DNA of 64,000 nucleotides, taken from positions 62,001 through 126,000 of the forward strand of contig NZ_JAQIVI010000132.1 in assembly GCF_028618695.1 (NCBI RefSeq), read 5' to 3'. A model generated the notes under the pieces. It was not told the DNA's origin and did not search any database. It saw only the letters and a program-made list of their open reading frames with translations. Both the position numbers and the translations under genes were made by a program. Positions 56,512 to 64,000 of the stretch are shown here, one piece after another. This DNA is from Natrinema soli (lineage in GTDB: Archaea; Halobacteriota; Halobacteria; Halobacteriales; Natrialbaceae). The first letter of the stretch is position 1; each line of letters begins with the position of its first letter.

Positions 56512-57144
56512 TTAGTTTGTAGCATTGTACCAGACGGCGAAGGCTTGGAGCCACGATCCGGCTGTTGACGGTTGTGCGTGACTGAAACAATTTGAGAACG
56601 AAGAGGTACGTCGTTTTATCTCGCGAAAGACACGTTCAACAGCGTTCCGATTTCCATGTTTTTCGTATCGAAATCGGAGTCCGGATCGACGGAGTGCAAT
56701 CTGGAGATGTTTTGCCCCATCGACGAGAAACACGGCATCAAGATTATGTTTCTCAGTGAGTTCGTACAGGAACCGTTCTGTCAACGCAGTCGTAGTCGTC
56801 GAGCATAGCCGTATATGGAGAATTTTGTTCGTTTCTGGATTGACAGCAGTGTACAGCCAATAGCGATGATCGTCAAGTTGAATCACTGTCTCGTTGAGCG
56901 CGACGTGATTTGGACTCGCATCATCTGTCGGCTGTAGATCGCACTTATGAACCCAGTCATGGACTGCCTTTCGACTGCGTTTGACACCGAACTTCTCTAA
57001 TTCTCGAACGGTATTCGAAAGCGAGAGGCCAGCAAAATAGAGGCGAATACCAAGCTCCATCAGTTGACGCGGTGTCCGCTCTCGCTCCACAAAACCCAAA
57101 CCAATCCAGTCGCTACAACCACTGAGGCGGTCGATTTTTGGCAT
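56512..57144 (-). mobile_element. IS6-family transposase, full length, first catalytic Asp replaced by Asn
   Basis: This 210-residue transposase is complete: 'RTPRQLMELGIRLYFAGLSL', a helix-turn-helix 'SNTVRELEKFGVKRSRKAV', 'AVFLVDGAKHLQIALRRSG' with the second catalytic Asp, and 'RNAVERVFREIKRRTSSFSN' with the Glu. Where haloarchaeal IS6 transposases normally read 'VDETVIQ', this one reads 'LNETVIQ', so the first Asp of the DDE triad is lost. The left end probably begins near 56503 ('gggtcgtgttt'); the right end could not be fixed with confidence. It probably cannot transpose on its own. Confidence 0.85.
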
Positions 57145-57241
57145 AGAGCACCAGAAAACCGTACCGCCTCACTGTTCACGCTTACCGAAACAGCACGCCT
57201 CGGTGTCGACGCCGACGAGGATAATCTCTATAGAAGAGAAG

Positions 57242-57251
57242 TATTTTTATT
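57242..57251 (+). promoter_or_regulatory. TATA-like box for the Tat-exported cyclase gene
   Basis: The sequence tatttttatt lies about 36-45 bp before ATG 57287, so a short leader with a GAGG motif would precede the start. Confidence 0.4.
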
Positions 57252-57286
57252 GTAGCTTATACACGGTAATGTTACCGAGGCTCACG

Positions 57287-58531
57287 ATGACTGAACACTA
57301 TCATGATTCAGATGGTTGCGACAGATCGACCGTCGACCGACGAAACTTCATGCGAGGGTGTGGTGCAGTCGCATCTCTGGCCGCGGCCGGATTGAGCATC
57401 GATACGGTTGCGGCGACGGATGCCGACCTCGAGGAAATGTTCGCGGATCTCCCAAGCAACTGGGGTCGGTGGGGGGAGGACGACGAACTCGGTGCACTCA
57501 ACTTCTTGGGGAGTGAAGAGGCGTTCGAAGGAATGCAGGCGGCGATACAGCGCGGCCCGAAATCGATCGAAAGGTTCACGCTCCAGTTGCCGATAACTGG
57601 GGAGACGATAGACGTCCTCGCCGAGGAGACGGAACCACCGACAACCGAGACTGGCGACCCGCTGTTTCCGGGGCGGACGCCGGGCCGGCGCGACAACGCG
57701 CAGGACGCCCTGACCTACGCCGAGGGCGAGACCGAACCCGAACCCGGCGGGATGAAGTTCTCGGACGACCGGTTCGTCACGGAACTGTTTCTCCACGGCG
57801 CGACCCACATGGACGCGCTCGGCCACGCCTGGTACGGCGACCAGGTGTACAACGGCCGCGACGAGATGGTGACCGCCGAGACCAAGGAGTTCAACCGCGC
57901 AGTCCCCGGCTGCGTCGAGGGCGAACCCGCCGACATAGAGTCGACGCGGGGCCACGGCGCCGCCGACATCGCGTCCCTAGCCGACTCGGGCGTCGCCGGA
58001 CGCGGCGTCCTCTTAGATGTCGGTCGGGTGCAAGGCGACGACCGCGGCTGGCTCGACCTCGGGGCCGAGGTGACCCTCAATGACCTGCACGCGACCGCAG
58101 AGAGCCAGAGTGTCGAGCTCCAAGAGCGGGACATTCTGCTGATCAGAACCGGCGCAATGGAACGTGTCGTCGACCCCGACGCCGAGTGGGACCCGCTGAA
58201 CGAACCCGGGCTAACCTTCAGCGAGGAACTCGTCCGGTGGATCCATGAGATGGAAATCCCAATGATCGGCGCGGATAACGTCGCCGTCGAAAAGGTCGTC
58301 CAGACTATCGACGGCGAGCAGTATGTTATCCCGTTGCACGGCGCGCTCCTTCGCGATCTCGGCGTATCGCTCACCGAGGTCATGCGCCTCGAAGAGCTCG
58401 CAGCTCAGTGTGCGGACGACGGCATCTACGACTTCCTGTTAACGGCTGCACCGCTGCACGTCGAACGGGCGACAGGTGGACCAGTTAATCCTGTCGCTCT
58501 GAAGGCGACCGATTCAGAGGAATGCACGTAG
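57287..58531 (+). CDS. Cyclase-family hydrolase with twin-arginine signal peptide
   Basis: This 414-residue protein begins MTEHYHDSD and has a twin-arginine motif with 'STVDRRNFMRGCGAVAS' and a hydrophobic stretch ending near 'IDTVAATDA', so it is probably exported folded. The cyclase-family metal motif is 'LHGATHMDALGHAWYGDQVY' (about residue 165). Later blocks are 'QERDILLIRTGAMERVV', 'EMEIPMIGADNVAVEKV' and 'VIPLHGALLRDLGVSLTE'. It is about twice the size of the cytosolic relative upstream and carries extra N-terminal sequence ('WGRWGEDDELGALNFL') seen in larger members. ATG 57287 is preferred because GAGG precedes it. It may act on a cyclic or amide substrate outside the cell. Confidence 0.83.
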   Translation: MTEHYHDSDGCDRSTVDRRNFMRGCGAVASLAAAGLSIDTVAATDADLEEMFADLPSNWGRWGEDDELGALNFLGSEEAFEGMQAAIQRGPKSIERFTLQLPITGETIDVLAEETEPPTTETGDPLFPGRTPGRRDNAQDALTYAEGETEPEPGGMKFSDDRFVTELFLHGATHMDALGHAWYGDQVYNGRDEMVTAETKEFNRAVPGCVEGEPADIESTRGHGAADIASLADSGVAGRGVLLDVGRVQGDDRGWLDLGAEVTLNDLHATAESQSVELQERDILLIRTGAMERVVDPDAEWDPLNEPGLTFSEELVRWIHEMEIPMIGADNVAVEKVVQTIDGEQYVIPLHGALLRDLGVSLTEVMRLEELAAQCADDGIYDFLLTAAPLHVERATGGPVNPVALKATDSEECT

Positions 58532-58956
58532 CTTCGAGAAGGCCGCGACGATCGCGAGCGAAGCCCTCAAGCAACGTCAGGAGATCGCCGAGACGTTGTC
58601 GTCGCGAGCAGTGACGTTCGAAGTCAAATCCGAGATCGTCGTCGACACCGATTAGAAAATAGAGTCAATCGAGATCTTCGCCTCCACGAGATGATCGCTG
58701 ATTCCGAGCCGCTGACGATCATCAGCACCGCCTACGAGGGCCATGATCCGATGGCCGGCGGCTACGTCGAGACGAATGAGCCCGAAGAAGATTGGTAGCT
58801 CGCCTTGAGGGCGCTACTGCCATCCCCGACAGCGCGATCGACCAGATTCAGGAATTACCTTCAGGCCGGCGAGATAGCGCTTGCTGGTCGTAGACGTTAT
58901 ATGTCAGGAAACCACCACTATGTTAACTTCAAATAGTGGCTAGGTGTGTGCGTGGT
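58532..58956 (+). other. Gene debris, no intact gene
   Basis: Two short plus-strand stretches look coding but have no starts: one ending at about 58654 ('ALKQRQEIAETLSSRAVTFE') and one ending at about 58798 ('SEPLTIISTAYEGHDPMAGG'). Neither was recognised. They suggest one or two decayed genes. Confidence 0.3.
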
Positions 58957-59303
58957 ATGTCGAACAGGATCAAAGGGGAGGGGATCAAACGACGCACATT
59001 CATCGCAGTTACTGGCGTGGTACTTGGTGGTAGTACTCTAACAACTATCACCGCAGCAGAGCCGACCTGCCCACCCGGTGAGGCACCCGAGCCTACCGCA
59101 GATATGATCACCAAGGAATGGTTCAATATTGATTGGCAGCGGATGCCAGACCAGGCCGGCGACGTACTGGCGCGAGTTGGTCGCCAACGCCGAGTTCACC
59201 GTCGCCGCTGTACGCGAGCGGGCGAACGGATACGTCAATCGTTGTCGGCACTGCCCCCGATCGATCGGGCATGCAATCCTCCCTCTCTGAATCGCCCGAC
59301 TGA
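58957..59303 (+). pseudogene. Broken gene for a Tat-exported protein
   Basis: The frame from ATG 58957 begins MSNRIKGEGIKRRTFIAVTG and continues through a hydrophobic stretch to 'TAAEPTCPPGEAPEPTADMI', a clear Tat signal and mature start. Near 59150 the plausible reading moves to another frame ('YWRELVANAEFTVAAVRERA', then 'GYVNRCRHCPRS') and ends at TGA 59301. With the frameshift it cannot make a normal product. Confidence 0.5.
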
Positions 59304-59375
59304 ACGGAGATTACAGTTCACGCCTGAGACGGGTATTGAGGAAAAATATAACTGTGTGCATCGATACCACAGCAT

Positions 59376-59837
59376 ATGGATATCGAACTCCCCGCGGTCG
59401 GTCCCGGGGTCGAAGAGAACACCGACACGGCAGAGGATTCACCTCCCGCGGAACTCGAATACCTCAACTACAGAGCCGTCGTCAAGAACGGGTGGAGCGT
59501 CGAAGACCACGATCTCTTCGAAAAGGCTGCAGCGGCGGAGCTCAGCGAGCGCGATCACGGAACAGTCGAGATCGATCGCAACGAAACGCTGTTACGATCG
59601 GCGGAGGCGAACGACCTCAAATGGGGCTCACAGTGTCGATCGGGCACCTGTAACGTCTGCACAGCAGTCCTGAAAAGCGGCGAGGCGAAGATGGATATGA
59701 ATCTCGCCCTCTCCGACGAGGAAGTCGAGGTACGCGATTTGCGGCTCACCTGCGTCGCAAAACCGAATAGCGATACCCTACAGATCGTGTTCAACGCAGC
59801 GCCGGAAGCAAACGGCAACCCGGGTAGCGGTCTATAG
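59376..59837 (+). CDS. [2Fe-2S] plant-type ferredoxin
   Basis: This 153-residue electron carrier has the ligand set Cys-x4-Cys-x2-Cys in 'GSQCRSGTCNVCTAVL' (about residues 87-95) and the fourth Cys in 'LRLTCVAKP'. Before it there is an acidic extension of about 55 residues, as in halophilic ferredoxins ('HDLFEKAAAAELSERDHG'). It is cytosolic. It stands between a broken Tat gene and the minus-strand PQQ-dehydrogenase group; it could serve that group, but the opposite orientation gives no direct proof. Confidence 0.88.
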   Translation: MDIELPAVGPGVEENTDTAEDSPPAELEYLNYRAVVKNGWSVEDHDLFEKAAAAELSERDHGTVEIDRNETLLRSAEANDLKWGSQCRSGTCNVCTAVLKSGEAKMDMNLALSDEEVEVRDLRLTCVAKPNSDTLQIVFNAAPEANGNPGSGL

Positions 59838-59868
59838 CTACCCACAGAGCACTCGCTGCCGGCGTTTT

Positions 59869-60024
59869 TCATGAGATTCGATCGACGATGTCGTCCGCAC
59901 GCTCGTCGACCGGAGTGATCGGTACCTCGTAGACGGTACAGTTCAACCTGCGGATAACGCTTGAATTGTGGATGACTTCCTCCACACTCGGTCCTGTAGT
60001 AATCACGTTTACGCTGGTAGACAT
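59869..60024 (-). CDS. Small unknown protein
   Basis: A 51-residue minus-strand frame begins MSTSVNVITTGPSVEEVIHN and ends 'ITPVDERADDIVDRIS'. Composition is haloarchaeal, with a clean ATG and stop, and it lies between the ferredoxin and HEAT-repeat genes. It was not recognised. Confidence 0.5.
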   Translation of the reverse strand: MSTSVNVITTGPSVEEVIHNSSVIRRLNCTVYEVPITPVDERADDIVDRIS

Positions 60025-60065
60025 CGTTATACATTCATAACAAAATTGTTACATGAATATCAACT

Positions 60066-60092
60066 ACTACGATGAGAGCGTCTCATCGTAGT
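60066..60092. repeat. Perfect 12-bp hairpin with 3-base loop
   Basis: The arms actacgatgaga and tctcatcgtagt flank gcg. The hairpin lies between the small gene (start 60024) and the end of the HEAT-repeat gene (60223), all on the minus strand. It lacks a following T-run on that strand, so it may be a processing or regulatory hairpin rather than a simple terminator. Confidence 0.5.
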
Positions 60093-60222
60093 CGGTGCAT
60101 AGCTGACCGCCTTTGAGCGTATCCAATCGTCCTGACTCTGCTCGTCCTGTCTCGCTTCTCTCGTATTCGGTCCTTTCGTCTCCACGGATCCCGCATCCAC
60201 TGGCCCCACATTTACTCGTCTC

Positions 60223-60972
60223 CTATCCGGTTTCGACCTCCTGTAACGCCTGGATTGCTTGTTTGACGTCCACCCTGATATTCGGCCGTGGATCGGCGTC
60301 AATCTTTGCCTCCAGTTCCTCGATTCGATCGCGTATTGGCTCAAGCGGTGGCAGTGCACTCGGATCGGCAGCGGCGATCTCGGCGAGTGCTTCGACGGCG
60401 AACCCCGCGATCGGCTCGGAGTTGGATTGAATGACGGTCATGTACGCACCGATAGTCTCGTCGAACAGCCGTGGCTCCGCCCGGACCACGTCGACGAACG
60501 ATCGCGTGACGACCGTCTTGATCGAATACGTTGCCTCGGGCAACCGATCGGCGACGATCGGATCGGCCGGCGCGACCGCCGCGGGGTCGACCGTCGCGAT
60601 CCGGGTGAGCGAACGGAGGAGTGCTTCCTGCAAGGACGGGGCGTTCGTCTCTGCGAGGACGTCGATGAGTTGGGGCGCGACGCCACGAACCCGATCGGGA
60701 TTGATGCCGGCGATTTCGGCGACCCCGATCGCGCCCGAGAGACGGAGCGAGTCGTTCTCTGCTGCCAGCAATTCGACAAGTATCTCCTCATAGGGACCGA
60801 CGAGTTCGGGGTCCTCGGTCGCCGCCACACGCAACGCTCGGCCGGCGTCCATCCGCTCGTTCGGGTCGTCGCTGGCGAGTCGGGCTTCGATCTGATCGCG
60901 CAGTTCGGGGAGTGCCGTCGGATCGGCTCGGACGATTCGTTCGAGTTCACCGATCGCGATACTGTCATCCAT
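60223..60972 (-). CDS. HEAT-repeat protein
   Basis: This 249-residue all-helical protein consists of about five to six repeated helix pairs, for instance 'LASDDPNERMDAGRALRVAA', 'LLAAENDSLRLSGAIGVAEI', 'LAETNAPSLQEALLRSLTRI' and 'NSEPIAGFAVEALAEIAAAD'. HEAT repeats form protein-binding arcs. There is no signal peptide or enzyme motif. It lies 68 bp downstream of the PQQ-dehydrogenase gene on the same strand, so it is likely co-transcribed and may help assemble or dock that enzyme, which is inference only. Confidence 0.82.
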   Translation of the reverse strand: MDDSIAIGELERIVRADPTALPELRDQIEARLASDDPNERMDAGRALRVAATEDPELVGPYEEILVELLAAENDSLRLSGAIGVAEIAGINPDRVRGVAPQLIDVLAETNAPSLQEALLRSLTRIATVDPAAVAPADPIVADRLPEATYSIKTVVTRSFVDVVRAEPRLFDETIGAYMTVIQSNSEPIAGFAVEALAEIAAADPSALPPLEPIRDRIEELEAKIDADPRPNIRVDVKQAIQALQEVETG

Positions 60973-61040
60973 TGTACTATATGTGTTACGTCTCCGTTTC
61001 TGTGGTCGGTAGACGGGAGAATACCGCCGCCGATCGGCGG

Positions 61041-62771
61041 TTACGCGTCCAGCGAGAAGACTGCGAGTTTGTCACCGCGGGGCCCGCGACCGACGAACCC
61101 GCTACCGCCGACCTGAATCGCGACGTATTGTTTCTCCGTTCCGGGATCGTACCAGCTGATCGGGTCGCCAGCGATGGCCTTGTCCGAGAGATCGAACTCC
61201 CAGAGTCGCTCGCCGTTCTCGGAGTCGTAGGCGACCATGTTTCCGTTCTGCGTACCGGCAAACAGGAGTCCAGTGGCCGTCGTCATCGTACCGCCCCAGA
61301 GGTACCGATCGCTGTCGATCCAGTCGCGCCACACGACCCGTCCCGTAGTGGGGTCGACGGCCGCGATGGCGCTGATGTGGCCGTTGTAGTCGTCAGGAAC
61401 GTGTTCCTCGTCCGGTTCGACGTCGACGATACCGCCCCAGAACTTCTCGCCCGCCTTGTACTCCTCATTGCGCCACTCGATCGAGTGGGGCGTGTTGAGC
61501 ACCTTGTGGTAGCAAAGCCCCGTGTTGGGGTCGTACGCCGAGGGCTGCCAGTCCTGTCCGCCTAAGAGTCCGGGGAGCATGACGTACTCGCGTTCCTCGT
61601 CGACGTGGGGCACCATCTTCATGAAGTTGATCTGCTGGGTGATCGGCTCGCCACGAACCAGCAGATCGCCGGTATCGGGATGCATCGTGTACGTCCACGA
61701 GGTCTTGCCGGCGTTGTAGACGATGTCTCCCTCGTAGTTGCGGTGGTCGATCTCCACGTTGCGAAGGATCATCCGCATCTGGGCGGAATCGTAGTCCCAG
61801 ATATCGTGTGCGGACTCTTGGTGGGACCACTGAATCTCGCCGGTGTGGATGTCGACGGCGATTGTCGAACAGGTGTTGCGGTTCGGTCCCGGTCGGACGG
61901 TTCCATTGAAGTCAGGACTCGGATTGCCGACGTTGAAGTAAAGGAGTTCGCGCTCCGTATCGAGCGTCGGACTCATCCAGTTGGTGCCACCCGACTGCTT
62001 GATCGAGTCGCCGATGTACTCCTCCTCGGGGCAGGGGTTCATCCGCCAGAGTTCCTCGCCGGTTTCCGCGTCGATTGCGCAGTGGAACCCGCGAACGCCG
62101 TACTCCCCGCCGGCACTTCCGGTGAAGAGAACGCCGTCGTAGATGATCGGTGCCCACGTCGCGGAGTATCCCTCCTTGTAGTCCGCAGTGGACGTGTACC
62201 AGAGTTCCTCGCCTGTGTAGCGGTCGAGTGCCTGGACGCCCGAGTCCAGCGAGGTCATGTAGATCTTGTCCTCCCAGACCGCGACGCCCCGGTTGTTGTC
62301 GTCACAGCACAACACCGCGTCTTCGGGTGCCGGATAGGTATAACTCCACAGTGTCTCGCCTTCGCGAGCATCGATCGCCTTCACGTGGCTCGGGCCGTTG
62401 GCCTGGTACATCACCGGCGGATCGCCAGGAACGACGATCGGCGACCCTTCCATACTGGAGTTGGCACCGACCGTCATCTCGTACTCGAGTTCGAGCTGGT
62501 CGACGTTGCCCTTCGTGATAGTGTCGGCGGTGGTGTAGCGGTGGGCCTCGTAGTTGTTGGCGAACATCAGCCAACTCTCGGGATCCGCGCTACCCTCGTC
62601 GAGCATCTCCTGGGTCACGTCGAACCGGGGGATTCGATCGATATCGTGCTGATCGAGGACTGCCTCTTCAGGGGCATTAAACACCTGATACCCCAGGTCG
62701 GTCTCTTCGACGATCGTTTCGCTTGCGGCCTTGACGGCTTCGTCGTCGTAGTCGTGGTCTTCTGCTGCCAT
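61041..62771 (-). CDS. PQQ-dependent alcohol/methanol-type dehydrogenase with Asp-Tyr-Asp (lanthanide-type) motif
   Basis: This 576-residue quinoprotein has the eight-bladed propeller of the methanol/ethanol dehydrogenase family. Key residues can be placed: the vicinal disulfide Cys155-Cys156 in 'VLCCDDNNRG'; metal ligand Glu223 in 'GGEYGVRGF'; Asn283 in 'VGNPSPDFNG'; and the catalytic Asp326 with Asp328 in 'HDIWDYDSA'. The second Asp of this DYD motif is the residue that marks lanthanide-dependent members (XoxF, PedH); calcium enzymes have Ala or Ser. The start at 62771 (MAAEDHDYDD) is the only ATG near the homology. No signal peptide is present, unlike the periplasmic bacterial enzymes. The electron acceptor is unknown. 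Confidence 0.88.
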   Translation of the reverse strand: MAAEDHDYDDEAVKAASETIVEETDLGYQVFNAPEEAVLDQHDIDRIPRFDVTQEMLDEGSADPESWLMFANNYEAHRYTTADTITKGNVDQLELEYEMTVGANSSMEGSPIVVPGDPPVMYQANGPSHVKAIDAREGETLWSYTYPAPEDAVLCCDDNNRGVAVWEDKIYMTSLDSGVQALDRYTGEELWYTSTADYKEGYSATWAPIIYDGVLFTGSAGGEYGVRGFHCAIDAETGEELWRMNPCPEEEYIGDSIKQSGGTNWMSPTLDTERELLYFNVGNPSPDFNGTVRPGPNRNTCSTIAVDIHTGEIQWSHQESAHDIWDYDSAQMRMILRNVEIDHRNYEGDIVYNAGKTSWTYTMHPDTGDLLVRGEPITQQINFMKMVPHVDEEREYVMLPGLLGGQDWQPSAYDPNTGLCYHKVLNTPHSIEWRNEEYKAGEKFWGGIVDVEPDEEHVPDDYNGHISAIAAVDPTTGRVVWRDWIDSDRYLWGGTMTTATGLLFAGTQNGNMVAYDSENGERLWEFDLSDKAIAGDPISWYDPGTEKQYVAIQVGGSGFVGRGPRGDKLAVFSLDA

Positions 62772-62794
62772 ATGTGTTAGTTGTCTTCGTACTG

Positions 62795-63712
62795 TTATCT
62801 CGCCGGCGACGGTGCGCGTTTCTCCTCGTGAATCCAGAACGCCTCTTGCATCAGCTCCTCCTGGTTGACGATGGTGATCGCTGTGCCGGCGCTCAACGCG
62901 GCGACGACCTGCTCGTCGGTCAGCGACTGGTCGTCCGCTGCAACCGCGCGGACGCCACGCAAGAACGTGGAGATACCACCAAGTATCGCCTTCGATCGCC
63001 AGTGTGCGTCGTCGAGGATCTCCTCGGTGAGCAGAATCTCCTTTTGAACCAGGTGTCTGTCGAGTGCCTTGATCCACAGGAGTCCGCCACCGATCGCCCG
63101 GTGGTACAGCGGCGGGACGTACTCGACGTTGAACTCGACGCCGTCAGGGATCTCTTGCGTGGGGACCCAGTGGGACAGGCGTGTGTTGTTGTTGATGACG
63201 TCGAGGAGTAGTGCCGTCCGCTCGTGATCATCGAAGCCGCAGTCGGTCAGGCCGGCGAGCAACTCGTCTGCGCTCACCATTCCACTGGCCGTGTGCTCGA
63301 TGTGTTCCGGCGTGAACGCGGGCAGTGTCTCTTCGAGGCTCTCGAAGAAGCCCGCCGCCACGAGGTGCTCGTACACGTCCCAGATGGGGGCGATCAGCTC
63401 ACGGTAGAGTTCGTCGATACCGGCGTCACCGTCGCCGTGTCTGGCGGGAACGCCGGCCTCTCGAACCGACTCACTGCCTTGAAGTATCGCCTCGAGATCC
63501 GCCAGCGTCGATTCAACGAGTCCGACGTCGAGTTGGCCAGTCAACTCGTTCCGAATGGTTTCACGTATCGAAGCGAACTCCGAGACCGTCTCTGCATCGA
63601 CAACCGTTCTGAGTTCGTCTACCGAGTCGACATCCGCCCCGTTGACATCGAACTCGGCAGCTAATCGCTCTCTGTCTCGAGCAGTAATCTCGGGCGTGTG
63701 CATCTCTACCAT
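62795..63712 (-). CDS. Unknown protein preceding the PQQ dehydrogenase
   Basis: Not recognised. The 305-residue protein is acidic, soluble and mostly helical, with blocks such as 'GIDELYRELIAPIWDVYEHL', 'PDGVEFNVEYVPPLYHRAIG', 'ALDRHLVQKEILLTEEILDD' and 'AALSAGTAITIVNQEELMQE'. There are no Cys pairs, signal peptide or membrane segment. ATG 63712 (MVEMHTPEI) is chosen over one five codons earlier. It ends 23 bp before the dehydrogenase start, on the same strand, so they share a message. It could be a partner, assembly factor or electron acceptor of the dehydrogenase, but nothing in the sequence shows which. Confidence 0.75.
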   Translation of the reverse strand: MVEMHTPEITARDRERLAAEFDVNGADVDSVDELRTVVDAETVSEFASIRETIRNELTGQLDVGLVESTLADLEAILQGSESVREAGVPARHGDGDAGIDELYRELIAPIWDVYEHLVAAGFFESLEETLPAFTPEHIEHTASGMVSADELLAGLTDCGFDDHERTALLLDVINNNTRLSHWVPTQEIPDGVEFNVEYVPPLYHRAIGGGLLWIKALDRHLVQKEILLTEEILDDAHWRSKAILGGISTFLRGVRAVAADDQSLTDEQVVAALSAGTAITIVNQEELMQEAFWIHEEKRAPSPAR

Positions 63713-63864
63713 GTGCCGTTCTGGCAAAACAACGCGGGTCTATTAAAACCTTCGGATAGATGGTATATTCCGACGCGAATTATACTGAGATGATGGTATA
63801 GTGATGAACGAATCTCGATATAGGACGAGTCATCCCTTCTCGGAATGCGGGTCCCACCCACGGG

Positions 63865-63873
63865 TTAATATGG
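63865..63873 (+). promoter_or_regulatory. TATA-like box for the gene at the right edge
   Basis: The sequence ttaatatgg lies 24-32 bp before ATG 63897. Confidence 0.4.
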
Positions 63874-63896
63874 CTCGGATTGAGAGTACGTGACTG

Positions 63897-64000
63897 ATGG
63901 AGTTGACCATTGAGGCAGCGTTTCGGTCCAATTCGACCGACAGCGCGAACGCGACTCTGGCTCCGGCGACGATGACCACGCTTGGAGTCGCTGACGGAGA
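63897..64000 (+). CDS. Partial gene at right edge, possibly CDC48/VAT-like AAA ATPase N-domain
   Basis: Only the first 34 codons are visible: MELTIEAAFRSNSTDSANAT followed by 'LAPATMTTLGVADGE'. A strand, a polar loop and a 'TLGVADGE' turn resemble the start of the double-psi barrel N-domain of archaeal CDC48-type ATPases. The rest lies outside the window, so the call is tentative. Confidence 0.4.
   Translation, partial: MELTIEAAFRSNSTDSANATLAPATMTTLGVADG

Noticed and set aside
61605..62780. Long plus-strand open frame of 391 codons
   Set aside because: Shadow of the PQQ dehydrogenase, which has clear motifs in the other strand.
1..64000. tRNA and rRNA genes
   Set aside because: No cloverleaf with a TTC-loop pattern or rRNA-like stretch was noticed by eye; a dedicated RNA search was not possible.

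Overview
The window looks like chromosome or megaplasmid from a haloarchaeon (class Halobacteria). Proteins are very acidic, DNA is GC-rich, and exported proteins carry twin-arginine signals that often end in a lipobox cysteine. Many start codons sit 25-30 bp after a TATA-like box, as in leaderless archaeal transcripts. Haloarchaea-specific families are present, including rod-determining factor RdfA and an archaeal SMC-like protein. No rRNA, tRNA or CRISPR array was seen.

Region 1 (1-21.5 kb) is a catabolic region. It holds two DsrE-like proteins and two molybdenum-hydroxylase large/Fe-S gene pairs, with no FAD subunit in view. It also holds an NADPH:F420 reductase, a PhnE-type permease, an M20 carbamoylase/allantoate-amidohydrolase-like enzyme, a D-aminoacylase-like amidohydrolase, an F420/flavin luciferase-like oxidoreductase and a threonine-synthase-like PLP enzyme. 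An NAD kinase-inositol monophosphatase fusion, a hydantoinase/dihydroorotase-like enzyme and an SsnA-like aminohydrolase complete it. Together they could oxidise an N-heterocycle, open its ring, and remove carbamoyl, acyl or amino groups. Two vitamin/cofactor genes in this region are broken: pdxS has an internal deletion and cofH has lost its radical-SAM half.

Region 2 (21.5-26.6 kb) is a four-gene group: RdfA, an SMC-like ATPase with a zinc hook, and two unknown proteins with DNA-binding-like segments. Two copies of a palindrome lie upstream.

Region 3 (26.6-39.4 kb) is transposon debris (IS630, IS66 and IS6 remnants) around an intact island. The island has an IclR regulator, a D-2-hydroxyacid dehydrogenase, a four-gene carbohydrate-type ABC transporter and an inositol-monophosphatase-family enzyme. 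Two decayed 3' ends of a phosphoenolpyruvate carboxylase gene flank the island in opposite orientations.

Region 4 (39.5-46.7 kb) is accessory DNA: a beta-helix protein, a broken lipoprotein, an AT-rich arylsulfotransferase-like gene, small zinc-finger genes, a secreted CAP-domain protein and a HerA-like ATPase fragment.

Region 5 (46.7-58.5 kb) is a second catabolic unit: an MFS transporter, an acyl-CoA synthetase, a complete Liv-type ABC transporter, a cytosolic cyclase-family hydrolase, an enoyl-CoA hydratase, an IS6 insertion and a second cyclase-family protein with a Tat signal.

Region 6 (59-64 kb) holds a [2Fe-2S] ferredoxin and a three-gene minus-strand set: an unknown 305-residue protein, a PQQ-dependent dehydrogenase and a HEAT-repeat protein. 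The dehydrogenase carries the Asp-Tyr-Asp motif typical of lanthanide-dependent enzymes but has no visible signal peptide. It is the most unusual system seen here.
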